A DNA stretch of 64,000 nucleotides from Pseudomonas sp. TMP9 (GTDB lineage: Bacteria > Pseudomonadota > Gammaproteobacteria > Pseudomonadales > Pseudomonadaceae), in contig NZ_CP149803.1 in the NCBI RefSeq assembly GCF_037943105.1, positions 3,685,563 through 3,749,562 on the forward strand. Reading direction: 5' to 3'. A program made the position numbers and the translations under genes. Positions 34,538 to 43,783 of the stretch are shown in pieces; the first letter of the stretch is position 1; every line of letters starts with the position of its first letter. Below the pieces are notes generated by a model. That model made no database searches. It was not told where the DNA came from and was given only the letters and a program-made list of their open reading frames with translations.

Positions 34538-36451
34538 CTACCAACCACCGCCGCCACCGCCAGACGAACCGCCACCGGATGAGCCTCCGCCACCCGATGA
34601 ACTGCTCGACGGCGGTGATGAGGCCAGCGCCGTAGCACTGCTTAGCCCAGCAGCCAAGGCGGCACTCATCGCTAGCGGTGTGCTGAAGCTGCTGCGGCTG
34701 TGGTACCAGTCGGGTTGATAGTCACGCTGCGCCGGGTCGATCAACCCGCTGGCCAATGCAGTGCTAAAGCGTGCACTCCACTTATCCTCCACGCCCAACG
34801 CCATGGCGTAGGGTAGGTGTTTTTCGTACAGCGCGATGCTCATCGCCGAGGCATTGCCGGCCAGGGCCAGCGCATCACGTTCCGCCAATTGCAGATAGTC
34901 GCGATAGCCCTCCAGTTGATCGAGCAAACGCCGCCCTTCGAGTGATGGCGCCGGCAGCAGGTAATAGAACAGCACCACCACCAGCACATACACACAGAGC
35001 AGCAGCAAGGCCGGCACCGACGCGGCATCACTGAGCATCCACAGGCCAACCGGCACCGGCCAGACAAACATCAAGCCGACCAGGCCCAAACCGATCTGCT
35101 TGCCCAAACTCGGCTGATGCCAGGCCATGTGCAACACAAAGCACGACGGCACACCAAAGCCCAGGGTGAACACCACACCGGCTAAACCGACGGCCATGTC
35201 GCTTTCACCGCGCGCGCCGGTCAGCACCATGACCAAGCAGCCGACAACCGCCCACACCAGCCCCCAAGTCCAGATGCCGCGGTTATTGCTGAACCACGCC
35301 TTACCCTGGTTTTGCAGCTGGGTTTTAAGCCCGACCACGGCATCCGCTAGGCGCGGCTCGTAGTCGCTGCCAATGTGCAGCGCGATGCCTGCTTTGTTGG
35401 CCGGGAACAGGCGTTTACGCAGGTCACGATCAGCCGCGCTGAAGTCGTCCCGCTCACCCGTGCCACGGGCTAAGGTAAACCCGTCGCCGCGCGGCTGGTC
35501 TTCGATATGCAGGTGCTTGCGGATGGCCATATCGGTGAGCCACACACTGAATGCCCGCGCATCCTGATAGCGGCCCTTCAGCCCGCGATGCCAGAGATAG
35601 CCGGCCTGCACCGCGCTCATGCCCCGTGGAGCCTCGAACAGCGGAATGATCAGGCCTTCCTCGGGGTCGCGGCCGACCCGAACCCAAGCACGCAGATAAA
35701 AAATCACCAGGCCGACTAACAGCAGCACGCCCAGGCAAAGGCCGAGGTTATCCCAGAGCACATCGCTACCGCGCTGCAGCATGCTAGGGCGCACCACCCA
35801 GCCCGCCGGCCAATCCACCGCCACCGTCAAACCGTGGTAGGCCGGCAAGGCTTGCGTGGTCGCCAGACGCAGGGTGTCGTTGCGCTGCTGAAGCACCTCG
35901 TAGGCCTTACCCTGCTCACCGTCGGCTCCGGTGTAGGCCGCCAGATCGCCGATCCGCGCACCCGGCGGCAACTTAACCTCGACCGAGGCCCGAAGAATCG
36001 GCAACACCCATTGATTACCGGTGACGTTCCAGTACAGCTCGTCCCTATCGACGTGATGCAGCAACTGCCGCTCAACTCGGTAACGCAGCTCGTATCGATA
36101 GCGCCCCGACTTCAACACGTGGTCTGCGGAACCCAGGTAATAACGCACCCACGCACCGTTGCGCTCGGTGCGGACACGCTCTGGCGTGCCATCACGGGTG
36201 ACGCCAAGCAACGTAATGGGTCCACTCGTATGCAAGCCCAGAGACCGTTCATAGCTGACCGGCAGATCACGGTAGATCCCCCGCTTGATCTGCTCACCCT
36301 CGGCCTGCACGGTAATGCGCTCAATCACCAGCAGAGTGCCGTCCGGCTGCACCTGAAGGGTGACGGCAAAGTCCTCAATCACCTCGGCGGCAGTCGCCCA
36401 CACTGGCAGCAGGCATAGGCTTAACAGCGCTAAACGTATGACGCGCAGCAT
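34538..36451 (-). CDS. DUF2207 membrane protein with Gly/Ser-rich tail
   Basis: 637 residues. Signal peptide and an extracytoplasmic N-terminal DUF2207 domain (VIEDFAVTLQVQPDGTLLVIERITVQ) are followed by a membrane helix near residue 240, a cytoplasmic region and two further hydrophobic hairpins. The C terminus is a low-complexity Ser/Gly stretch ending GGGGGGW. DUF2207 proteins occur paired with LemA, as here: the start lies one base after the LemA stop. The function is unknown; envelope maintenance is a guess. Confidence 0.87.
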   Translation of the reverse strand: MLRVIRLALLSLCLLPVWATAAEVIEDFAVTLQVQPDGTLLVIERITVQAEGEQIKRGIYRDLPVSYERSLGLHTSGPITLLGVTRDGTPERVRTERNGAWVRYYLGSADHVLKSGRYRYELRYRVERQLLHHVDRDELYWNVTGNQWVLPILRASVEVKLPPGARIGDLAAYTGADGEQGKAYEVLQQRNDTLRLATTQALPAYHGLTVAVDWPAGWVVRPSMLQRGSDVLWDNLGLCLGVLLLVGLVIFYLRAWVRVGRDPEEGLIIPLFEAPRGMSAVQAGYLWHRGLKGRYQDARAFSVWLTDMAIRKHLHIEDQPRGDGFTLARGTGERDDFSAADRDLRKRLFPANKAGIALHIGSDYEPRLADAVVGLKTQLQNQGKAWFSNNRGIWTWGLVWAVVGCLVMVLTGARGESDMAVGLAGVVFTLGFGVPSCFVLHMAWHQPSLGKQIGLGLVGLMFVWPVPVGLWMLSDAASVPALLLLCVYVLVVVLFYYLLPAPSLEGRRLLDQLEGYRDYLQLAERDALALAGNASAMSIALYEKHLPYAMALGVEDKWSARFSTALASGLIDPAQRDYQPDWYHSRSSFSTPLAMSAALAAGLSSATALASSPPSSSSSGGGGSSGGGSSGGGGGGW

Positions 36452-36452
36452 G

Positions 36453-37016
36453 TCAAAACTCCATTTTTGGCGACTGGGCGTCAAGTGGGTCATCCAGGCT
36501 AAAGTACTCGGCCGAGGTAAAAGCAAACGTGCGCGCCACTAGGTTGCTCGGCACCGACTCGACCCGCACATTCAGTTCACGTACGGCGCCGTTGTAGTAA
36601 CGCCTGGCCATCTGAATATGATTTTCGACCTCCGTGAGGGTACGTTGCAGGTCAAGAAATTGGCCGTCAGCCTTGAGCGCTGGGTAATTTTCGACCAATG
36701 CGAACAGCTGGCGCAGCTGGCTGCTCACGTGCGCCTCCACCGGCGCGCGCTGGTCCAGCGGTGAATCAGCCAGTTGCAGCGCACGCACACGCTCCTGCAC
36801 CAGCGCCTGCAAGGTGGCCTGCTCGTAGTCCATGTACTGGCGCACGCACTCGACCAACGCCGGAATCAAGCTGGCGCGGCGCTTGAGCTGCACATCGATG
36901 CCGCTCCACGCCTCGGCCACCCGCGCACGGTTAAATACCAGGCGGTTGTAGTAATAAATCGTCACCCCCGCCAACAGCAGCAGCGCTGCGCCCCACCAAA
37001 GCCCCGTACCTTGCAT
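36453..37016 (-). CDS. LemA family membrane protein
   Basis: 187 residues: an N-terminal hydrophobic helix (WWGAALLLLAGVTIYYYN) and the LemA domain, a mostly alpha-helical bundle with NRLVFNRARVAEAWSGIDVQLKRR, LIPALVECVRQYMDYE and ARRYYNGAVRELNVRVESVPSNLVA. The start at 37016 has GAGGAG five bases upstream; a GTG six bases earlier is less likely. It precedes DUF2207 in one operon and diverges from the CNMP-CBS gene. Confidence 0.92.
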   Translation of the reverse strand: MQGTGLWWGAALLLLAGVTIYYYNRLVFNRARVAEAWSGIDVQLKRRASLIPALVECVRQYMDYEQATLQALVQERVRALQLADSPLDQRAPVEAHVSSQLRQLFALVENYPALKADGQFLDLQRTLTEVENHIQMARRYYNGAVRELNVRVESVPSNLVARTFAFTSAEYFSLDDPLDAQSPKMEF

Positions 37017-37191
37017 CGTCACTCCTCGTTAACCCGGCCGTTAAAACCCACTTGATCACGCGCATCACTCGGCTGCCCCTGACAGTAGCCCGCGCTGAGT
37101 GCGCATGCAGGCACACCCAGTAACGCCAGCAAGGCGGACATCCTGCCGCGATGGCCGTATCCTGCAACGCCAGCCAACCGCGAGGCACCCC

Positions 37192-39063
37192 ATGCAGATC
37201 GAGTTACTGGAGATCCGCGACCACCTGCAGCGCTTCCCGCCCTTCGATGCCCTGCCCGAGGACAGCCTCGACAGCATCACCCGCCAGGTCGAGGTGGCCT
37301 ATTTCAAAGCGGGCACCGACATCCTTTTGTATGGCGCGGCCATCCACGAGCTGCATTACGTGCGCAGCGGCGCGGTGGAAATCTACCGGCGCAACGGTGA
37401 GCTGTACAACCGCCTGAGTGAAGGCGACATTTTCGGCCAGTCCGGCTTGCTGCGCAGCAATAAAGTGCGCTTCCCGGCACGCGCCATCGAAGACTGTTTA
37501 ATCTACTTTATCCCCGCCGCGCTGTTCGCCCAGCTGTGTGAGCAACACGACAGCTTTGCCGACTTCGTCGAGGCCGAGGGGCAGTCACGGCTCAAGTCCG
37601 CCGTGGAAAGCCAGGGTAAGGCCAGCGACCTGATGCAGGTGAAAGTGCGCACCCTGATCTCTCGTCAGCCCGTTTGCACCAGCCAAGACACGCCGGTGCA
37701 ACAAGCCGCGCAACTGATGACTGAGCAAAGCGTATCGTCGTTGGTGATCCTCGATGGTGCTGAGGCCGGCTCTGCCATGGTCGGTATCCTCACCGACCGC
37801 GACCTGCGCACGCGCGTGCTGGCAATTGGGCTGGACACAGCAACCCCAGTGAGCCAGGTGATGTCGCCCAACCCCATCACGATCCAGCCTGATGACAGCG
37901 TGTTCGAAGCCATGTTGAGCATGTTGCGTCACAACATCCACTACCTGCCGGTGATTCAGCGCCGCCGCCCCGTGGGCATGATCAACCTCTCCGACATCAT
38001 CCGCTACGAGTCGCAGAGCAGCCTGTATCTGGTCAATTCGATCTTCAACCAACCCGATGTCGCCGGTCTGCAAAGCCTGCTGCCCGACCTGCGCGGCACC
38101 TTCGTGCGCATGGCCAACGAACAGGCCACCGCGCACATGATCGGCAGCGCCATGGCAGGCATCGGCCGGGCTTTCACTCAGCGCCTGCTGGAATTGGCCG
38201 AACAAAAACTCGGCCCACCGCCGGTGCCTTATTGCTTCCTCGCCGCCGGTTCCATGGCCCGCGATGAACAACTGGTGGTGACCGACCAAGACAATGCGCT
38301 GATTCTCGATGACCGCTTCGACCCTGACCTGCATGACGGCTACTTTGCCGAGCTGGCCACCTTTGTCAGCGACGGCCTCGCTGCCTGCGGCTACACCTAT
38401 TGCAAGGGCGGGATCATGGCCACTAATCGGCAGTGGCGGCAGCCGCTCAAGGTCTGGCGCGGTTATTTCAGCCAGTGGATCGACCGGCCCAACCCGCAAA
38501 CCCTGCTCAATAGCTGCATCTTCTTTGACCTCGACGGCGTGCACGGTGAAATCGAGCTGGCGGAAAACCTCAAAGATCTGCTCGCGGAAAAAGCCAGCAA
38601 CGCCCCAGCCTTCCTCGCCGCCCTGGCCCGCAACGCGTTGAATCGCACACCGCCACTGGGCTTCTTTCGCACCTTCGTGATGGAAACTGACGGCCAGCAG
38701 AAACACATCATCAACCTCAAGGGCCGCGGCACCGCACCGCTCACCGACTTGATCCGCGTGCACGCGCTGGCGTGCGGCAGCAAGGCACAGAACTCGCTGG
38801 AGCGCCTCGACGCCATCGCCAAAACCAAACTGCTGCAACCCGAGGCCATCAGCCAACTGCGCTACGCCCTGGAGTTTCTCAGCCGAGTGCGCATCCGCCA
38901 TCAGGCCAATGCGCTGAGCGAAGGCCGCGAGCCGGGCAACTACATCGAGCCAGAGAAAGTCTCGGCCAGTGATCGACACAACCTCAAGGAAGCCTTTCAG
39001 GTATTGAGCAACGCGCAAAAGTTTCTACGCTTCCGCTACCCCGCGCAGCCGGGCAAGCTTTGA
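37192..39063 (+). CDS. cNMP-binding / CBS / DUF294 nucleotidyltransferase-like protein
   Basis: 623 residues. Domains in order: a cyclic-nucleotide-binding fold (~18-130, FDALPEDSLDSITRQV), two CBS repeats (~160-290), a nucleotidyltransferase-like domain with GSMARDEQLVVTDQDNALIL (~345-370), and the DUF294 C-terminal helical domain. The layout resembles GlnD-like or sensor nucleotidyltransferases, but the modified partner is unknown. The ATG at 37192 begins the domain; the frame to 37099 is not needed. It is coupled to the exonuclease gene by a shared TGATG. Confidence 0.86.
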   Translation: MQIELLEIRDHLQRFPPFDALPEDSLDSITRQVEVAYFKAGTDILLYGAAIHELHYVRSGAVEIYRRNGELYNRLSEGDIFGQSGLLRSNKVRFPARAIEDCLIYFIPAALFAQLCEQHDSFADFVEAEGQSRLKSAVESQGKASDLMQVKVRTLISRQPVCTSQDTPVQQAAQLMTEQSVSSLVILDGAEAGSAMVGILTDRDLRTRVLAIGLDTATPVSQVMSPNPITIQPDDSVFEAMLSMLRHNIHYLPVIQRRRPVGMINLSDIIRYESQSSLYLVNSIFNQPDVAGLQSLLPDLRGTFVRMANEQATAHMIGSAMAGIGRAFTQRLLELAEQKLGPPPVPYCFLAAGSMARDEQLVVTDQDNALILDDRFDPDLHDGYFAELATFVSDGLAACGYTYCKGGIMATNRQWRQPLKVWRGYFSQWIDRPNPQTLLNSCIFFDLDGVHGEIELAENLKDLLAEKASNAPAFLAALARNALNRTPPLGFFRTFVMETDGQQKHIINLKGRGTAPLTDLIRVHALACGSKAQNSLERLDAIAKTKLLQPEAISQLRYALEFLSRVRIRHQANALSEGREPGNYIEPEKVSASDRHNLKEAFQVLSNAQKFLRFRYPAQPGKL

Positions 39064-39782
39064 TGACGCGCCCTACCGCGTCAGCCGCCAACGCCCCGTT
39101 CGACTGGGCTGAACAGTTCGCCCGGCTTGCCAGCATCACGCAAAACCCTCGCTTGCAGGCGTTCTACAAGGCCGGCGTAGTCAGCCCCGACACGCCGCTG
39201 GAACACGTGCCGCTGATGGCCCTGGATGTGGAAACCACCGGCCTTGACGCCCACCAACACGCCATCGTCAGCCTCGGCCTAGTGCCGTGCACCCTGCGCC
39301 GCATCCGTTGTGGCGACGCGCTGTATTGGGTGGTTAAACCGGCCAGTGAGCTGAGCAGTGAGTCGGTGACCTTTCACCACATCACCCACTCAGACATCCG
39401 CCACGCGCCGCGCTTGGGGCAGATCCTCGACGAACTGCTCACAGCCATGGCCGGTAAGGTTATGGTGGTGCATTACCGCACTATCGAACGTAATTTTCTC
39501 GATCAGGCAGTGCGCCAGCACCTCGGCGACGGTTTGCAGTTCCCGGTGATCGATACCATGCAACTGGAGGCTCGCCTGCATCGCCAGCCGAGCTGGTGGG
39601 AGCGCTTGCTGCGGCGCGAGCCGGTATCGATTCGTCTGGCCGACAGCCGTTTGCGTTACGGCCTACCGCTGTATGGCGCGCACCACGCATTGACTGATGC
39701 GCTGGCCACCGCTGAGTTACTGCAAGCACAAGTGGCCACGCACTACTCGGCGCAAACGCCGGTGGGTGAGTTGTGGAGTTAA
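39063..39782 (+). CDS. 3'-5' exonuclease of the DnaQ/DEDDh family
   Basis: 239 residues. DEDDh motifs: Exo I ALDVETTGLD, a middle VTFHHITHSD segment, Exo II HYRTIERNFLD and Exo III HHALTDALATAELL. It is longer than the epsilon exonuclease domain but has no polymerase-linked tail, so it is a stand-alone nuclease. It overlaps the stop of the CNMP-CBS-DUF294 gene. I recall the same gene pair in other Pseudomonas next to an acetate permease, which is absent here. Confidence 0.84.
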   Translation: MTRPTASAANAPFDWAEQFARLASITQNPRLQAFYKAGVVSPDTPLEHVPLMALDVETTGLDAHQHAIVSLGLVPCTLRRIRCGDALYWVVKPASELSSESVTFHHITHSDIRHAPRLGQILDELLTAMAGKVMVVHYRTIERNFLDQAVRQHLGDGLQFPVIDTMQLEARLHRQPSWWERLLRREPVSIRLADSRLRYGLPLYGAHHALTDALATAELLQAQVATHYSAQTPVGELWS

Positions 39783-39899
39783 GGCAGCAGCGGTAGCCGC
39801 TTTGCTAGGCTCTGCCGCAAGAAGGTGAGGGAGGCAACGTATCGCCGGCGAGCCTGCGCCTTAAAGGTGCCTGTTGCTGCACACCAACCATACGGACCT

Positions 39900-39922
39900 A
39901 AAAAAACGCGCCCGAAGGCGCG
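39900..39922 (-). terminator. rho-independent terminator of the BCCT gene
   Basis: On the minus strand, stem CGCGCC / GGCGCG with a TTCG loop, followed by a run of T residues (A tract at 39900-39906 on the plus strand). It lies about 25 bp after the transporter stop. Confidence 0.85.
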
Positions 39923-39947
39923 CTCTTGTCATGCTTAACAACGGGTA

Positions 39948-41615
39948 TCAGCGCGGTTCGCTCATCAAGCCTTTGACGATCGAGATACAGCCCACCAACA
40001 ACACAAGGGTGAACGGTAAACCGGTCGACACTGCCATGGCCTGCAAGGCGACCAGTCCGCCACCCAGCAGCAAGGCAATGGCCACCACACCCTCGGTAAT
40101 CACCCAGAATACCCGCTGCGGTACCGGTGCATTGACCTTGCCGCCGGCGGTGATGGTGTCGATCACCAGCGAACCGGAGTCCGACGAGGTGATGAAGAAC
40201 ACGATCACCAGCACAATGCCGACAAACGAGCTGATCTGCGCCAACGGTAACTGCGCCAGCATGGCAAACAACTTCAGCTCCAGGGCGGCCTCCTGCACGC
40301 CGGTAAAGCCGTCGCCGACTAGCTGGCTAATGCCAGTTCCGCCAAAGGCTGTCATCCACAACACCGACACTAAGCAAGGCACCAGCAGCACCGCAATCAG
40401 GAACTCACGCACCGTACGGCCACGGCTGACCCGCGCGATAAACATGCCCACAAACGGTGACCAGCTGATCCACCATGCCCAGTAGAAAGCCGTCCAGCCT
40501 TGGCTGAAATTGGCGTCTTCACGGGCAATCGGGTTAGACAGCGCCGGCAGGTATTGCAGGTAGGCGCCGAGGTTGTCGAAGAAGCCAGTAATGATGGCCA
40601 GCGTCGGGCCGGCGATGATGACAAACAACAACAGCAGGATCGCCAGGCCCATGTTCAGTTCAGACAGGCGCTTAACGCCTTTATCCAAGCCAACCAGCAC
40701 TGACAACAGGGCGATGCCGGTGATGCCGATAATCAGCAAGACCTTGCTCAGGTCTGTGGCGGCAATGCCGAACAGTTGATCCAAACCTGCCGCCGCTTGT
40801 TCGGCACCCAGACCAAGGGATGTCGTGAGGCCGAACAGGGTGGCGAATACGGCGAGAATATCGATGATATGCCCAGGCCAGCCCCACACCCGCTCCCCGA
40901 GGATCGGGTAGAAGATCGAGCGCATCGACAGCGGTAAGCCTTTGTTAAACGAGAACAACGCCAGCGCCAGCGCTACAATCGCGTAAATCGCCCAAGGGTG
41001 CAGGCCCCAATGGAAAATGGTCGCCGCCATGCCCAGGCGCGCTGCCGCCTCAGCATCACCGGCAGCGCCAGCCAGGGGTGCCCAATCGGTGCGAACTCCG
41101 TCGGCACCCACGCTGACACCATCCATGGCCGCCGAGAAGTGCGACATCGGCTCGGCCACGCCATAGAACATCAGGCCGATGCCCATTCCCGCCGCAAACA
41201 ACATGGAAAACCAGCCGGTGTAGCTGTAATCCGCTGTGGCGTCCTTACCGCCGAGCCGGACCTTGCCCAATGGCGAGACGATCAGGCCGAGGCACAGCAG
41301 GACAAAGATATTCGCCGAACCAATAAAGAACCAAGACAGGTTGCCGGTGATCCAGCCACGAATGGCACTAAACAAAGGCTCCACATGGTTCTGCAGGGCC
41401 AAGGTAAGCACCACGAACAGCAACACCGTGAGTGCCGAAATAGTGAAAACCTTGCCGTGGATATCCAAGGCAAATAAGAACTGACCTTTGATGTTGTCTT
41501 GACCAATCACATAATCGGTATCGATCAGATTGGCTTCGCCGGAAGGGGCCGGAATGCCGTCGTAAGATGCCGTTGCTGGTTGCGCAGGCGTTTCAGGTGG
41601 AGAGTTCTGACCCAT
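39948..41615 (-). CDS. BCCT-family betaine/choline/carnitine transporter
   Basis: 555 residues with about twelve transmembrane helices. The family motif GMGIGLMFYGVAEPMSHF and the substrate-site segment FYWAWWISWSPFVGMFIARVSRGRTVREF are both present. It imports quaternary ammonium compounds coupled to sodium or protons. The regulatory tail is short, so osmotic activation may be weak; the choice among choline, betaine and carnitine cannot be made. An AGGAG site precedes the ATG at 41615. A terminator follows at 39900-39922. Confidence 0.9.
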   Translation of the reverse strand: MGQNSPPETPAQPATASYDGIPAPSGEANLIDTDYVIGQDNIKGQFLFALDIHGKVFTISALTVLLFVVLTLALQNHVEPLFSAIRGWITGNLSWFFIGSANIFVLLCLGLIVSPLGKVRLGGKDATADYSYTGWFSMLFAAGMGIGLMFYGVAEPMSHFSAAMDGVSVGADGVRTDWAPLAGAAGDAEAAARLGMAATIFHWGLHPWAIYAIVALALALFSFNKGLPLSMRSIFYPILGERVWGWPGHIIDILAVFATLFGLTTSLGLGAEQAAAGLDQLFGIAATDLSKVLLIIGITGIALLSVLVGLDKGVKRLSELNMGLAILLLLFVIIAGPTLAIITGFFDNLGAYLQYLPALSNPIAREDANFSQGWTAFYWAWWISWSPFVGMFIARVSRGRTVREFLIAVLLVPCLVSVLWMTAFGGTGISQLVGDGFTGVQEAALELKLFAMLAQLPLAQISSFVGIVLVIVFFITSSDSGSLVIDTITAGGKVNAPVPQRVFWVITEGVVAIALLLGGGLVALQAMAVSTGLPFTLVLLVGCISIVKGLMSEPR

Positions 41616-42175
41616 TAGGGACTCCTTTGACGTGTGGCACGCGTAGCGCGCACAAGGACAGGATTGCCCTACTCGAACAACCACCAAACCGGCAATTGTC
41701 GGGCTATAGGGTAGCAGCCATCACCCATACGTGCCGGCGATGCCCCAATGTTGGCGGACATAACCGTTGGCTTTACGGTTTTTTAAATCCCCTAAGTCAG
41801 ATTTTTTGACGCCCCGAGGACCTTACCGCTCGACTGGGTAGACGCTGCTGCCCTTGCGCCAGTGCTGAGAGGCAAGCGGCCCTCGCGTTGCACGTGTCGT
41901 GCTCGACGAACTGCGGATAGCGGCATCAGCGTAAACAGTCAGAGGAGCCGTTACTGGCACTGCGCTTTGCTGCAGCAGAAAATCAACGCTCGGGTTAACC
42001 ACTTGGGTCAGGTTTAGAGGCGTTATTGGGTATACAAGCCCGCTGAATAGCCGATCAATCGACAGCCTAAGCAAGCTTGGCTTGTCTAGTTCAACAGTGA
42101 ATCACTAAGGTGACGGTCCCTGTCACGCGCTGTACCTGAGAACCTGAGGCTCGGCTATGGCTACCAAGGATGAAT
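41616..42175. other. 560-bp intergenic region, mostly without recognised features
   Basis: It holds the BCCT promoter on one side and the DUF2314 promoter on the other. A minus-strand open frame of 83 codons (41823-42074) has Ser/Thr-rich, non-membrane character and no visible ribosome site; I do not call it a gene. AT-rich segments near 41775-41810 could be promoter-related. No repeats were noticed. Confidence 0.4.
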
Positions 42176-42655
42176 ATGCCTAGGGCCACTCTGATTGCTT
42201 CGCTCGCGCTGGCTATGACTGCGTTTAACGCCGGCGCGCGTGATGCCGATGAAGTGGTCACCTCCGATCGCCAAAACCCAACCGTCTCAGCGGCTGTGCG
42301 CCAAGCTCAGGCGGGTCTGAGCGAGTTTCTCACCCTAGCTGCCAAGCCACCCGCCAATACCCGTGACTTCAAAGTGCAGGTCATGGTCGAGGACAGTAAT
42401 GGTATTGAAACCTTCTGGATCATCCATTTTCGCCCCATTGACCGAGGCTTTATCGGTGAAGTGGCCAACGAGCCACGCATTGTTAAAAGCGTCAGCTGGG
42501 GACAACAACTGCGCTTTAACCGTGAGCAAATCACGGACTGGGGTTACCTCAAGAACGACCGCCAAGTCGGAAGCTTTACTGTCTGCGCGCTGTTTAAAGA
42601 AATGCCTGCCGAACAGGTGGAGTTTTACCGCCGCGAGCATGGCTTTGACTGCTGA
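42176..42655 (+). CDS. DUF2314 family secreted protein
   Basis: 159 residues with a signal peptide (MPRATLIASLALAMTAFNAGA). The conserved part (FKVQVMVEDSNGIETFWI, GFIGEVANEPRIVKSV and ITDWGYLKNDRQVGSFTVCALF) matches DUF2314, as in E. coli YegJ. The function is unknown. The ATG at 42176 has AAGGA five bases upstream; an earlier ATG at 42170 adds two residues. It converges with the DUF1275 gene. Confidence 0.85.
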   Translation: MPRATLIASLALAMTAFNAGARDADEVVTSDRQNPTVSAAVRQAQAGLSEFLTLAAKPPANTRDFKVQVMVEDSNGIETFWIIHFRPIDRGFIGEVANEPRIVKSVSWGQQLRFNREQITDWGYLKNDRQVGSFTVCALFKEMPAEQVEFYRREHGFDC

Positions 42656-42767
42656 ACCGCCAGCTGGGTAACGTCCTCATCCTTTAATCTTACTTGTCCA
42701 GTCAGCGACACACACCGCTGCCGGTTGCGATTCTTTAACGAACTAACAGCGGCGGCTGTTGGCTGAT

Positions 42768-43529
42768 CTACCTGCGCAACAGCCAGCGTATTAACACCCG
42801 CGCATCGTCCAGCGCCGGCATGGCTGCTAGCAGCACCAGCAGCAGGGCCAGTGGTACGGTGGAGATGTACCCCAGGTAGTTAAAACCCAGCGCGCCGATC
42901 ACAGCACCTGAGAAAAAAAAGCAGGTCAGCAGGCTCAATACCCGCAAGCGTTGGCGATCGGATATTACCCGGCCAATATCGGGGTTACGGCTATGATTCC
43001 AGTACAGCATCTTGCCCAGTTCAATACCGATGTCAGTGATGATGCCGGTGATATGCGTGGTACGGATTTCGGCCTTGGAGAGTTTGGTAATCAGCGCATT
43101 TTGCAGGCCCATGATGAAACACAACAGCATCACTGTGAGCGGCACAAACAGACCTGTGATCGTCGCCAGCGTCGCCCCAAGAAAGCCGAAACACAGCAGC
43201 AGCAGCGCCTCCAGCATGAGCGGTAACGCGTATTCGCTGTGCAACTGGCGGCGGCGCGAGTAATTGACCATCACCGTCGAACATGCAGCGCCCAAGACAA
43301 ACGACAGCAGGCCACCAAGACCACCCAACACCAGGTCATACGTACCCAGAACAATGTTGTCGGCCATGGCCGAAACGATGCCGGTCATGTGCGAGGTGTA
43401 TTGCTGCACCGCGAGAAAACCACCCGCGTTAATCGCCCCGGCGACAAAGGCCAGGGTAAACCCCAGATGCCGGTTGGCCGCAGCAGTGCGCTCACGACCG
43501 GTCAGGCTTCTCGCATAATGAATGGACAT
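42768..43529 (-). CDS. YoaK/DUF1275 family membrane protein
   Basis: 253 residues, six to seven membrane helices. Family motifs are GFTLAFVAGAINAGGFLAV, SHMTGIVSAMADN, and the central MGLQNALITKLSKAEIRTTHITGIITDIG. DUF1275 proteins are thought to be transporters, but substrates are unknown. It follows the 76-residue gene by nine bases and belongs to the group downstream of glmS on the same strand. Confidence 0.88.
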   Translation of the reverse strand: MSIHYARSLTGRERTAAANRHLGFTLAFVAGAINAGGFLAVQQYTSHMTGIVSAMADNIVLGTYDLVLGGLGGLLSFVLGAACSTVMVNYSRRRQLHSEYALPLMLEALLLLCFGFLGATLATITGLFVPLTVMLLCFIMGLQNALITKLSKAEIRTTHITGIITDIGIELGKMLYWNHSRNPDIGRVISDRQRLRVLSLLTCFFFSGAVIGALGFNYLGYISTVPLALLLVLLAAMPALDDARVLIRWLLRR

Positions 43530-43538
43530 CGTTGATCC

Positions 43539-43769
43539 TCAGAGATGAATCTCTGCGCCTTTGATGCCAAGTAGCCGCAGTTCTTCGATCAGGCCATTTA
43601 GATCAGCGAAGGACTCCACCTGCTCCTGCTGGTCGACTAAGAAAAAACTGGTGCCTGCGCCTTTCTTCAACAGCACGATCCACTCCCGAGTATTGGCTGG
43701 GTTGACGATGATGTGAGTATCAAAAAACGCGCCTTGCGACTGTTTAACTTTTATCTCTTCACGCTGCAT
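43539..43769 (-). CDS. 76-residue cytoplasmic protein, function unknown
   Basis: A short, mixed alpha/beta protein starting MQREEIKVKQSQG, with IIVNPANTREWIVLLKKG, FFLVDQQEQVESFADLN and ELRLLGIKGAEIHL. It has no Cys pair, signal peptide or membrane helix. It lies 14 bases after glmS and nine before the DUF1275 gene, so it is probably in their transcript. I do not recognise the family. Confidence 0.65.
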   Translation of the reverse strand: MQREEIKVKQSQGAFFDTHIIVNPANTREWIVLLKKGAGTSFFLVDQQEQVESFADLNGLIEELRLLGIKGAEIHL

Positions 43770-43783
43770 GCGCCAGCCCTTGT

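Noticed and set aside
41823..42074. 83-codon minus-strand reading frame as a gene
   Set aside because: No ribosome site, no recognisable motif, and it lies in a spacer; kept only as a note.
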